DNA of 8,014 nucleotides from positions 1 through 8,014 of the forward strand of contig URWL01000071.1 in the NCBI GenBank assembly GCA_900551465.1, read 5' to 3'. Below the pieces are notes generated by a model. That model was not told the origin of the DNA. It saw nothing but the letters and a program-made list of their open reading frames with translations, and did not search any database. The stretch comes from an uncultured Blautia sp. GTDB taxonomy: Bacteria; Bacillota; Clostridia; Lachnospirales; Lachnospiraceae. The translations under genes were made by a program, and so were the position numbers. Shown here piece by piece: positions 1 to 6,202 of the stretch. Each line of letters starts with the position of its first letter. The stretch's first letter is position 1.

Positions 1-434
1 GAAGACGACATGGAGACCATTTTCGAATCCAGATCATTGACAGCAGCTGCCATAGGTATGCTAAGATCTATTTCCTCTGCAGGTTTACGCACTTTCTGAA
101 CACGCTGTCCCACCACTACATGCTCACAGGAGGTGCCGATCCTGTAGATTTCTGAGCCCTCAGCAGGAGTTGCACGGATGCCCGAAGCAATCCCTGCGAT
201 TCCGGTAGGAAGATCATACTCGCTTCCGCCTTCCAGAGCATATCCTGTTTCTTCCTCAGAAGCAGCATAAACCTCACTGTCTCTTTCACTTCCCACAAAA
301 CGGCCGCCTGCGGAAACCGCCAGCGCTGCCAGAGCACATACACTGACAGAGATTACTGCACGTACTGAAGAATTTCCTGTCTTTTTTCTTTCTACCTGTG
401 ATTGATGATTTTGTGATAATTTCCTGTTTTTCAT
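1..434 (-). CDS. Exported protein, N-terminal part only (function uncertain)
   Basis: The reading frame is open from an ATG at 434 to the left edge, so only the first 144 residues are visible. A basic start (MKNRK, later ERKK) is followed by one hydrophobic stretch at about residues 24-43, which ends in small residues (AVSAGG). This fits a signal peptide or an N-terminal anchor. After it comes a Glu/Gly/Ser-rich low-complexity linker (about 48-95), then a region with one Cys (C103) and a V-V-V-G-Q-R-V segment. A modest AAGGAA ribosome site lies about 9 bases before the ATG, and a strong promoter lies further upstream. The catalytic or binding domain must lie past the window edge. The layout recalls secreted SleB-like cell-wall hydrolases of Lachnospiraceae, but no hydrolase motif is visible and that is only a guess. 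The gene is transcribed divergently from the kinase-like gene at 855. Confidence 0.75.
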   Translation of the reverse strand, partial: MKNRKLSQNHQSQVERKKTGNSSVRAVISVSVCALAALAVSAGGRFVGSERDSEVYAASEEETGYALEGGSEYDLPTGIAGIASGIRATPAEGSEIYRIGTSCEHVVVGQRVQKVRKPAEEIDLSIPMAAAVNDLDSKMVSMSS

Positions 435-507
435 AGTTCTACATTCCTTGCATTTTCTTTATGTCATATTTTATTTCTTTTGTAACATTTTCGTAATGCA
501 TAAGAAA

Positions 508-536
508 ATTATATTTAATAAGCATGCGTATGTCAA
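508..536 (-). promoter_or_regulatory. Sigma-A promoter for the exported-protein gene
   Basis: On the minus strand, TTGACA (531-536) and TATAAT (508-513) are both perfect consensus hexamers, separated by exactly 17 bases (514-530). Transcription should start near 501, giving a leader of about 67 bases before the ATG at 434. Six-out-of-six matches at both boxes with ideal spacing suggest a strong housekeeping promoter, unless it is repressed. Confidence 0.85.
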
Positions 537-813
537 GCCATCTTTTTTATTTTTGTGCTATTTTACCAGTTTTACGATCTAAAACGCACTTATTTCATAA
601 GTATTTTCTGCGGTTTGCACAAACTTTTTAACAAAAGATTACATGTCATTAAATTTATTATAAACAGATTTTGATTCTCCGGTCAAGAATTTCCCATCCA
701 AATATTCTAACAATTTTCGTCTTTTCCTTTCATATATACTTTTTTCATATGTACGTTTTGACTATATATTTTTAAAATTTTCAATATTTTTTATAGATAT
801 TATCTAACAATTA

Positions 814-822
814 TGATATGAT
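814..822 (+). promoter_or_regulatory. Extended -10 promoter for the kinase-like gene
   Basis: TG-A-TATGAT (814-822) is an extended -10 element with five of six matches in the hexamer. No good -35 box lies 16-18 bases upstream, which is tolerable for a TGn promoter. A start near 829 would give a leader of about 26 bases. That leader contains a very strong purine-rich ribosome site (AGGAGGGAGG, 838-847) before the ATG at 855. The overlapping TATGAT at 812-817 is an alternative -10. Confidence 0.55.
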
Positions 823-854
823 AAAGACATAGATATTAGGAGGGAGGACTACTT

Positions 855-1451
855 ATGAGTAAACGTATTATCACTATCAATCGCATGTACGGCAGCGGCG
901 GCCGTGTCATCGGCAAAGCTCTGGCAGAAAAACTTGGATTTGCCTTTTATGATAAAGAACTGATCGAACTGGCGGGAAAAGAAAAACAGATTCCTTTTGC
1001 CGAACTGGCAAAGGTAGATGAAAAAAAACCTCACCAATGGCGTTTTTCCGGTGACCATGATGTCCAGATCACTCCTGATTTTTATACACTGCCCATGAAT
1101 GATGTGCTGTATGATGCACAAAAGGAAATCATTCTTTCACTTGCAGAAAAAGGAAACTGCGTCATTGTTGGCCGATGTGCCAACTATATCCTGAAAGAAC
1201 GGTGTCTCAGCGTTTATATCCACGCGCCTTTTGATCTCCGCGTCCGCAATGTACAGGCACGAACCGGCCGCGAGGAAAAAAGCGCCCGAAAAATGGTAAA
1301 ACGAATGGATAAGGAACGCCGCGCATATTATGAATTTTTTACAGATGCAAAATGGACGGATCTAAGTCAGTACGATCTTTGCATTGACAGCAGCCGTTTT
1401 ACAGAAGATCAGATTCTTGAAATCCTTACTGAAGCTGCCCGGGACTTCTGA
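855..1451 (+). CDS. Cytidylate kinase-like family protein
   Basis: This 198-residue protein belongs to the Cytidylate_kin2-type family of P-loop proteins, which resemble (d)CMP kinase but whose substrate is mostly unproven. The N-terminus has beta-strand IITIN followed by a glycine-rich loop, YGSGGRVIG (residues 12-20). This takes the place of the P-loop but lacks the classical GK[ST] ending, as is usual in this family. Next come FYDKELI (31-37), a middle strand with VIVGRCANYIL (103-113), and an Arg-rich lid-like segment at about 128-156 (RVRNVQARTGRE, then KRMDKERRAYY). The C-terminal YDLCIDSS strand (173-180) is typical of the family. The start is fixed by the AGGAGG site ending about 8-11 bases upstream. 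The gene is monocistronic and is the only plus-strand gene here. A cytosolic nucleotide-binding or phosphotransfer role is likely. It should not be assumed to replace the housekeeping cmk. Confidence 0.88.
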   Translation: MSKRIITINRMYGSGGRVIGKALAEKLGFAFYDKELIELAGKEKQIPFAELAKVDEKKPHQWRFSGDHDVQITPDFYTLPMNDVLYDAQKEIILSLAEKGNCVIVGRCANYILKERCLSVYIHAPFDLRVRNVQARTGREEKSARKMVKRMDKERRAYYEFFTDAKWTDLSQYDLCIDSSRFTEDQILEILTEAARDF

Positions 1452-1494
1452 TCATATTGAACCATATGTTCAAAGTATATTTTTAAACTTTAAG

Positions 1495-1550
1495 AAAAAG
1501 GATCGTGAAAAGCTGCTTTATCAAAAGCTGGTTTTTCATGATCCTTTTTT
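1495..1550. terminator. Bidirectional terminator between convergent genes
   Basis: A 17-base arm (1495-1511) pairs with 1533-1549 across a loop of about 21 bases, with one mismatch (a G-U wobble in the plus-strand RNA). The outer part of each arm is an A or T run, so either strand ends its hairpin with a U-rich tract (CCTTTTTT on plus, TCCTTTTTC on minus). It lies 43 bases after the kinase-like stop and 3 bases after the DUF362 stop, so it serves both genes. Confidence 0.85.
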
Positions 1551-1552
1551 AC

Positions 1553-2653
1553 TTATTTTTGATGATTTTCAATATAATCCTTCAAAAACTGATATACCTG
1601 ATCTTCCACCGGAGGGCACCCTTCCAGATGATGACAGAAATTTCTGGTACAGCTGCCAATTCCAAGCTCCCCCGTTTTTCCTCGAAATCCTTGTCCGATA
1701 TGGATTTTTTCATGGAGCCTGTCCAGAAGCCCCTCCTGTTTCAGCATATCCAGAGCCGGAATCAGATAACCGTAGCAGGCACTGCAGGATTCTACTTCTT
1801 CTACTGCATCTGCAACCTCTATCACTTTTCTGGATCTGGGAAGCTGTTTTTCCATATCTGAGCCGCAGACACGAATATCCGCCATGGTAATATCAGAGCA
1901 GCCAATTCCAAGTTTTCCTGCCATTTCTACATAAGGAACATCGGCAGTCTCATAATGCATCATATGACATACATAAGCATCTATCAATACCGGATCCCTG
2001 CCAACAAGCACCCGGTTCATCTCTACCGGATTTCCTCCATCTTCAAAATCCAGATCCCCGCAAATATTATCCACCACAATAAAATCCTGATGAATTCCTG
2101 CGTTCAAATGGGCTATGGGTTTATGAAGCCCCAAAGAATGAAAACGCCTTTTTTCAGAATTAGGTATCAATCCTTTCATATTCTTAAGGGCACAGGTGAT
2201 CTTTGTCTGACAGTGCCCTTTCAGCACCGGAACATTAATAAGAAAATCAATATCTTTCACCCCGGCACAGATATTCAGTTCCATACCACAGCAGTCTTCT
2301 GTATAGCCTTTGTCCTTCTGTGTATCATGAAATTTAATTTTATATGTATTGCAAATCTCATCATAACCACAGGCATAAAAAACATCCATGGTACGTTCTC
2401 CTACCCAGGATCCTTCGATCATGGTCAGATCATGAAAATCTTTTTCCTGCAGGTATTCTGCAATTCCGGCCAGAATTTCTCTGTGAGTAGTAGCTCCGTT
2501 GGAAGGATCAGAAGCAGAAACCATATTAGGTTTGATCCCGATTCGAAGTTTTTTGTCTCCGATCAGGTCTGCCAGCCTGCTTTCCTCCAACAGTTCCTTT
2601 GTCATTTCTTTATAATCTGTTCCATATTTGATAAAGATCTGATTTCTTTCCAT
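1553..2653 (-). CDS. DUF362 domain-containing protein, cysteine-rich
   Basis: A 366-residue member of the DUF362 (COG2006-type) family, whose biochemical role is not settled. Family hallmarks are K-P-N at 41-43, N-V-P-V-L-K-G-H at 140-147, CALKNMKGLIP at 154-164 and GRDPVLIDAY at 218-227. The protein has 16 cysteines. The C-terminus holds C290-x2-C293 and C335-x4-C340-x5-C346 followed by PP, suggestive of metal or Fe-S binding, though this is inference. No signal peptide or ferredoxin CX2CX2CX3C motif is seen. I chose the ATG at 2653, preceded by AGGGAG at a 9-base distance. The longer in-frame ATGs at 2698 and 2677 overlap the upstream gene and lack a well-placed ribosome site. It follows the CNNM gene by 16 bp, so the two are probably cotranscribed, and it ends at the shared terminator. 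Confidence 0.88.
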   Translation of the reverse strand: MERNQIFIKYGTDYKEMTKELLEESRLADLIGDKKLRIGIKPNMVSASDPSNGATTHREILAGIAEYLQEKDFHDLTMIEGSWVGERTMDVFYACGYDEICNTYKIKFHDTQKDKGYTEDCCGMELNICAGVKDIDFLINVPVLKGHCQTKITCALKNMKGLIPNSEKRRFHSLGLHKPIAHLNAGIHQDFIVVDNICGDLDFEDGGNPVEMNRVLVGRDPVLIDAYVCHMMHYETADVPYVEMAGKLGIGCSDITMADIRVCGSDMEKQLPRSRKVIEVADAVEEVESCSACYGYLIPALDMLKQEGLLDRLHEKIHIGQGFRGKTGELGIGSCTRNFCHHLEGCPPVEDQVYQFLKDYIENHQK

Positions 2654-2669
2654 TCTGAAATTCTCCCTG

Positions 2670-3959
2670 TTATTCATCCCTATCATTTCCGGAATCATAA
2701 TAGCCTTCCGGAATATAAATATGGACGGCCTCTATACGATTTTTTTCTGTCGCATCTACCACCAGTTTCACACCATCTTCCGTTATATAAGACTCTCCTT
2801 CTTTCGGGAAATAATCTAATTTTTCAATGATGTATCCGCCAATGGAATCATAATCTTCCGAATCCAGTTTCAGCCCAAGTGCTTCATTCAGGTCATCCAG
2901 CTTCGCAGATCCCTGTGCTGTATATTCCCTGTCAGGAACAATTTCCTGCATATCCTCTACTTCATCTGCATCATACTCGTCACGGATCTCACCGACGATT
3001 TCTTCCAGAAGGTCTTCCATTGTGATCATACCTGCCGTAGCACCGTATTCGTCCAGAACAATCACAAAATTAACAGAATACTGCTTCATTTCCATCAGAA
3101 GAGCAGCTGTACTTTTATGTTCATATGTGAAATACGGTTTCCGGAGAATATCACGAATGGAAAATTTTTCTTTCGGGTTCCAGAGAAGAAGATCCTTCAT
3201 ATTAATAGTTCCAATAATATTGTCCGTACTGTCTTCATAAACCGGATAACGTGTATATCCATCCTCCTTAAAACTGTCAAGGAGTTCCTCATAGGTGGCA
3301 TTTACATCAATAAAGGACATATCGATTCTGGGCACCATCACATCTTTTGCTCTTGAATCGCCAAAATCAAACACATTGTAGATCATCTTTTTCTCTTCTG
3401 ACTCAATTACCCCGTCCTCATGGCTTACATCTACGATGGTTCTCAGCTCCTGCTCTGTCATCGTGCTTTGTTTTCCCTTTGGATCGACTCCCAGTATATA
3501 CAGAATACCATTGGACAGCCTGTTCACAATAAAGATTACAGGAGTAAGCACTTTCATAAGGAAATAAATAACCGGGGCATAAGACATGGACAGCTTTTCC
3601 GCATATAAAGTAGCCATGGTCTTAGGTGTGATCTCTCCAAAAAGAAGGACCAGAAGAGTCAGAACCCCGGTTGCAATACCTACAAAAGCATTTCCCAGTA
3701 CCCGTGTTGTCCAGGTAGTCGCAAGAGAAGACGCAGACAGATTTACAATATTATTTCCAATCAGGATCGTGCTAAGAAGCTTTCCCGGATTGTCAATGAT
3801 CTTCTGCAAAATCTTTGCCCGTTTATTTCCCTCATTTACCAGAGACATGATATAAATTTTATTAACAGTTGTCATTGCTGTTTCCGCAGACGAAAAGAAA
3901 GCAGAAAGCAGCAGCAGGATCAAAAGTACGATCAGTTGTATGACGTCGCCCGAATCCAA
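2670..3959 (-). CDS. Hemolysin-family (CNNM/CorC, DUF21-CBS) membrane protein
   Basis: A 429-residue protein with the full layout of the CNNM/CorC family. It has an N-terminal DUF21 membrane domain (about 5-190) with SSAETA (23-28), IGNNIVN (67-73) and GEITPKT (108-114). Then comes a pair of CBS domains (about 203-328) with VMVPRIDM (207-214) and EYGATAGMITMEDLLEEIVG (304-323), and a C-terminal CorC_HlyC domain (about 342-417). Relatives are tied to magnesium or other divalent-cation efflux; 'hemolysin' is a historical name. Function here is by family only. The first codon is TTG (3957-3959), supported by AAGGAG nine bases upstream and by the perfect fit of the N-terminus to the family. No ATG alternative keeps the first membrane helix. 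It is the first gene of a likely two-gene unit with the DUF362 gene. Confidence 0.92.
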   Translation of the reverse strand: MDSGDVIQLIVLLILLLLSAFFSSAETAMTTVNKIYIMSLVNEGNKRAKILQKIIDNPGKLLSTILIGNNIVNLSASSLATTWTTRVLGNAFVGIATGVLTLLVLLFGEITPKTMATLYAEKLSMSYAPVIYFLMKVLTPVIFIVNRLSNGILYILGVDPKGKQSTMTEQELRTIVDVSHEDGVIESEEKKMIYNVFDFGDSRAKDVMVPRIDMSFIDVNATYEELLDSFKEDGYTRYPVYEDSTDNIIGTINMKDLLLWNPKEKFSIRDILRKPYFTYEHKSTAALLMEMKQYSVNFVIVLDEYGATAGMITMEDLLEEIVGEIRDEYDADEVEDMQEIVPDREYTAQGSAKLDDLNEALGLKLDSEDYDSIGGYIIEKLDYFPKEGESYITEDGVKLVVDATEKNRIEAVHIYIPEGYYDSGNDRDE

Positions 3960-3997
3960 ATATGTTCACTCCTTTTTTATAAAAATATATAACATGA

Positions 3998-4026
3998 AAT
4001 ATACACGATTTTTGTTTATAAAGCAA
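3998..4026 (-). promoter_or_regulatory. Promoter for the CNNM-DUF362 unit
   Basis: On the minus strand, TTGCTT (4021-4026) is followed after 17 bases by TATATT (3998-4003). Predicted start is near 3991, giving a leader of about 32 bases that carries AAGGAG. The -35 box is imperfect, but the spacing is ideal and the site lies just after the upstream gene's terminator, so a promoter is expected here. Confidence 0.6.
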
Positions 4027-4030
4027 GTAA

Positions 4031-4064
4031 AAAGTGGAAACCGGAAGCTTCCGGTTTCCACTTT
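4031..4064 (-). terminator. Intrinsic terminator of the AGCS symporter gene
   Basis: A perfect 34-base palindrome, with each 17-base arm exactly complementary to the other and AAGCTT at its centre. In RNA the outer bases pair as AAAGTGGAAACCGG with CCGGTTTCCACTTT. On the minus strand the stem runs into a TTTTTACTT tract, so it works in the direction of the symporter gene, whose stop is 33 bases upstream. On the plus strand the following sequence is poor in T. Confidence 0.9.
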
Positions 4065-4096
4065 CATTGCTTTTCTCAGTAACCCTGTATAAACAA

Positions 4097-5479
4097 TTAT
4101 CGGTTTTCTTTTATCTCTTTAAAAAATTTCTTTGTTTCATATATCACCACCGGACTTAATCCCAGGATGCCGATCAGATTTGGAAATGCCATCAGCGCGT
4201 TTGTGATATCTGCCAGGATCCAGATAGGCTCCAGAGAAAGAAACGGGGCCGCTGCAATACATCCGATATACAGCAGCTTGTACTGCCGGTTCCACTGCAC
4301 TCCTCCGGTAAGATATACCAGGCATCGTTCTCCATAATAATTCCATCCGATGATAGTCGTGAAAGAGAAAAAAATCAGTCCAATGGTCACCATATACATT
4401 CCGATATTTCCCGGAAGTCCCTGATTAAATGCCGCATTGGAAAGCTTGCCTCCATCCAGCAGAACGCCGCCCACAGGTGTTTCCAGCAGTCCGGAGGAAA
4501 TCACCACGATTCCTGTCATAGTACAGATAATGATAGTAGTAAAAAATACACTGGTCATAGAAATCAGTCCCTGGCGCACACAGGATTTTGTCTTTGCTGC
4601 CGCTACAACGATAGGAGAACTTCCAAGACCTGCCTCATTTGTATATACACCTCTGGCAATACCGGTCCGCATAGCAGTGATCACTGCTGCCGCCGAAGCA
4701 GTTCCTACTGCCCCTCCAAAAGCGGCATCAGGTGTAAACGCGCTGACAAAAATAGCCCGAAAGGCTCCTGGTATTGCTTCATGATTAAAAGCCAGCACTG
4801 CCAGAGAGCCGATCACATAAGCAATAGCCATAAACGGAACCACAGCTTCCGCCACCTTGGAAATCGACTGGATTCCCCCCAGGATCACCGCAGTTACTGC
4901 CACCGTAACAATTACTCCAACCAGCCATGCCGGAACACCAAAAGCAGATTCCACAGATTCTGTGATAGCGTTTACCTGCGGAAAGGTTCCACACCCCAGC
5001 AGAGCTGTCACTACTCCGAAAAATGCAAACATTTTCGCAAGCCAGACCCAGTTTCGTCCCATTCCTCTTTCGATATAATACATCGGTCCCCCGGCAATCT
5101 GTCCATTTTCATCTGTGGTACGGAACCGGACTGCAAGAAGTCCCTCTGCATATTTCGTTGCCATGCCCAAAAGAGCTGAGATCCACATCCAGAAAAGGGC
5201 TCCGGGACCGCCTGCACGAAGAGCTGTTGCCACACCTACAATGCTTCCTGTGCCAATGGTAGCAGCAAGCGCTGTACAAAGAGATCCAAAAGCAGAAACA
5301 TCTCCTTTTCCCTCTTCTTTTTCAAAAATATATCGAATTGCCCGCGGAAGCTGAGTAAACTGCAGCCCCTTCAGACGGACAGTCAGATAAAGTCCTGTAA
5401 AAAGCAGCAGTGCCATGGTTGGTATTCCCCAGACTGCTGCCTGTATTTCTTTTAATACTGATAAAATTATAATCCTCAC
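4097..5479 (-). CDS. Sodium:alanine symporter family (AGCS) amino-acid transporter
   Basis: A 460-residue, highly hydrophobic protein of normal length for the alanine/glycine:cation symporter family. It imports small amino acids with sodium across the cytoplasmic membrane. Landmarks are IGTGSIVGVATAL (75-87), GGPGALFWMW (90-99), GGPMYYIERGMG (130-141), CGTFPQVNAI (163-172) and the signature TNEAGLGSSPI (280-290). A short charged tail (ETKKFFKEIKENR) ends the protein. The first codon is GTG (5477-5479) with GGAGG six bases upstream. At residue 79 the family motif GTGN-[IL] reads GTGS, and the GNM-type loop reads GTF, so this may be a distinct subfamily; substrate choice is uncertain. An extended -10 promoter lies just upstream, but the ABC permease gene ends only 63 bp before with no clear terminator between. 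Its own terminator is at 4031-4064. Confidence 0.92.
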   Translation of the reverse strand: MRIIILSVLKEIQAAVWGIPTMALLLFTGLYLTVRLKGLQFTQLPRAIRYIFEKEEGKGDVSAFGSLCTALAATIGTGSIVGVATALRAGGPGALFWMWISALLGMATKYAEGLLAVRFRTTDENGQIAGGPMYYIERGMGRNWVWLAKMFAFFGVVTALLGCGTFPQVNAITESVESAFGVPAWLVGVIVTVAVTAVILGGIQSISKVAEAVVPFMAIAYVIGSLAVLAFNHEAIPGAFRAIFVSAFTPDAAFGGAVGTASAAAVITAMRTGIARGVYTNEAGLGSSPIVVAAAKTKSCVRQGLISMTSVFFTTIIICTMTGIVVISSGLLETPVGGVLLDGGKLSNAAFNQGLPGNIGMYMVTIGLIFFSFTTIIGWNYYGERCLVYLTGGVQWNRQYKLLYIGCIAAAPFLSLEPIWILADITNALMAFPNLIGILGLSPVVIYETKKFFKEIKENR

Positions 5480-5510
5480 ACCTTTCCTCCGGACAACCCG
5501 GATATGGTGT
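5478..5510 (-). promoter_or_regulatory. Nested inverted repeat over the RBS and GTG start of the symporter gene
   Basis: Just before and over the symporter start are two nested dyads. The inner one is TCCGG/CCGGA (5498-5502 with 5488-5492) with a 5-base loop, and its 3' arm covers part of the GGAGG ribosome site. The outer one is ACACC/GGTGT (5506-5510 with 5478-5482), and its 3' arm includes bases of the GTG codon. The predicted transcription start (about 5506) falls within the outer arm, so the outer pairing may matter only as DNA or in a read-through transcript from upstream. A role in translation control is inferred. Confidence 0.35.
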
Positions 5511-5512
5511 TC

Positions 5513-5521
5513 AGTATATCA
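5513..5521 (-). promoter_or_regulatory. Extended -10 promoter for the symporter gene
   Basis: On the minus strand TG-A-TATACT (5513-5521) forms an extended -10 with five of six matches in the hexamer. The -35 position (TTTCTT, 17 bases upstream) is weak. Predicted start is near 5506, with a leader of about 27 bases. It would let the symporter be expressed apart from the ABC cassette. Confidence 0.5.
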
Positions 5522-5542
5522 TATTTTTCGACAAAAAGAAAC

Positions 5543-6202
5543 TCAGAACTCCTTTTTTTCCAGGATTCTTACACTGCAAAAGTAAGAAGCAGACATGCAG
5601 ATCCCATAAAAAATAAACAATGTCAGAACTACTGCTCCATTTGGAACTTTTTCCAGACTTTCCATTGCTCCGCTGAAACTTACGCCAAAACTCTCCAGCA
5701 TATGTTTCCCGGCAAAAAAAACTATCCACACTGCGATCACCATACCCATGGCAATGATCCGTGATTTTTCCGGTCCGAATTTCAGTTTGGCCGGGATCAT
5801 AACTGCCAGCATCAGTCCTGACGTAAAGAAAAATGCTACCAGTATTGCTATCTGAGAATCAGATCCTCCCTGAAACGGATTGATCCGAAATACCAGGGCT
5901 CCCAGAATCACAGCCACAACAGCACCTGCCAGTCCCAGCAGGATACTCAGAAGATATTTTTCTTTTGCATAAACGCTTCTGTCAGCAGAAAGTGTCATCA
6001 GCCAAGGCATTCCATTATCAAACTCATCATAAGAAAGTGTGGAAGGCGCCGCAAGAGAAAACATGATCACCAGAAAACTCAGAGAAAAATCCCTCATATC
6101 TTCATTGACCAGTCCCAGCACCATGCAGAACAAGCTCACTCCTACATAGATCTTTCCTATATTTGCAAGAAGCGCCAGATCTTTTTTTAACAGTCCCTTC
6201 AT
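5543..6202 (-). CDS. ABC-2 type transporter permease (ABC2_membrane_5-like)
   Basis: A 219-residue membrane protein with about six hydrophobic helices (roughly 13-33, 38-55, 84-105, 117-138, 147-165, 189-210) and few charged loops. The stretch SYDEFDNGMPWLMTLSADRS (57-76) followed by VYAKEKY is typical of the short ABC-2 permeases that pair with YtrB-like ATPases in GntR-controlled cassettes. It is expected to form the membrane part of an exporter or sensor-transporter with the ATPase encoded just upstream. Its ATG overlaps the ATPase stop as ATGA (6199-6202), and AAGGAG lies inside the end of the ATPase gene, so translation is probably coupled. The substrate cannot be read from the sequence. 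Related cassettes respond to cell-wall antibiotics in other Firmicutes, but this is not shown here. No strong terminator follows. Confidence 0.88.
   Translation of the reverse strand: MKGLLKKDLALLANIGKIYVGVSLFCMVLGLVNEDMRDFSLSFLVIMFSLAAPSTLSYDEFDNGMPWLMTLSADRSVYAKEKYLLSILLGLAGAVVAVILGALVFRINPFQGGSDSQIAILVAFFFTSGLMLAVMIPAKLKFGPEKSRIIAMGMVIAVWIVFFAGKHMLESFGVSFSGAMESLEKVPNGAVVLTLFIFYGICMSASYFCSVRILEKKEF

Larger units (their letters stand above)
435..854. other. AT-rich divergent intergenic region
   Basis: This 420-bp stretch between the two divergent genes has no convincing ORF, tRNA or riboswitch fold that I can see. It is very rich in A and T, especially at 720-830. It holds the minus-strand promoter at 508-536 and the plus-strand extended -10 at 814-822. 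It also holds one short inverted repeat at 588-602 (ACTTAT, 3-base spacer TTC, ATAAGT), which could be an operator but is short enough to arise by chance in such DNA. The central part (about 605-760) has no assigned function. Confidence 0.6.

Noticed and set aside
116..343. A minus-strand frame of 75 residues
   Set aside because: It is out of frame with the exported-protein frame that starts at 434, which has a promoter, a ribosome site and a signal-like helix.
758..763. TTGACT as a -35 box for the kinase-like gene
   Set aside because: At 16-19 bases downstream there is no acceptable -10 hexamer. The extended -10 at 814-822 is the better candidate.
1384..1890. A plus-strand open frame overlapping the end of the kinase-like gene
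   Set aside because: It begins inside the kinase-like gene, runs through the terminator and then antisense to DUF362. Its composition is not protein-like.
2654..2698. A longer start for the DUF362 gene at 2698 or 2677
   Set aside because: Those starts overlap the end of the CNNM gene and have no well-spaced ribosome site. The ATG at 2653 has AGGGAG nine bases upstream and matches the expected family N-terminus.
1955..2830. A 291-residue plus-strand open frame opposite the DUF362 and CNNM genes
   Set aside because: It is antisense to two well-supported genes, its translation shows no family features, and no ribosome site precedes it. It is a shadow of the minus-strand coding frames.
5522..5542. 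A TTTTT-GTCG-AAAAA hairpin after the ABC permease gene as a terminator
   Set aside because: The stem is five A-T pairs with no GC and no following T-tract, so it is too weak to call.
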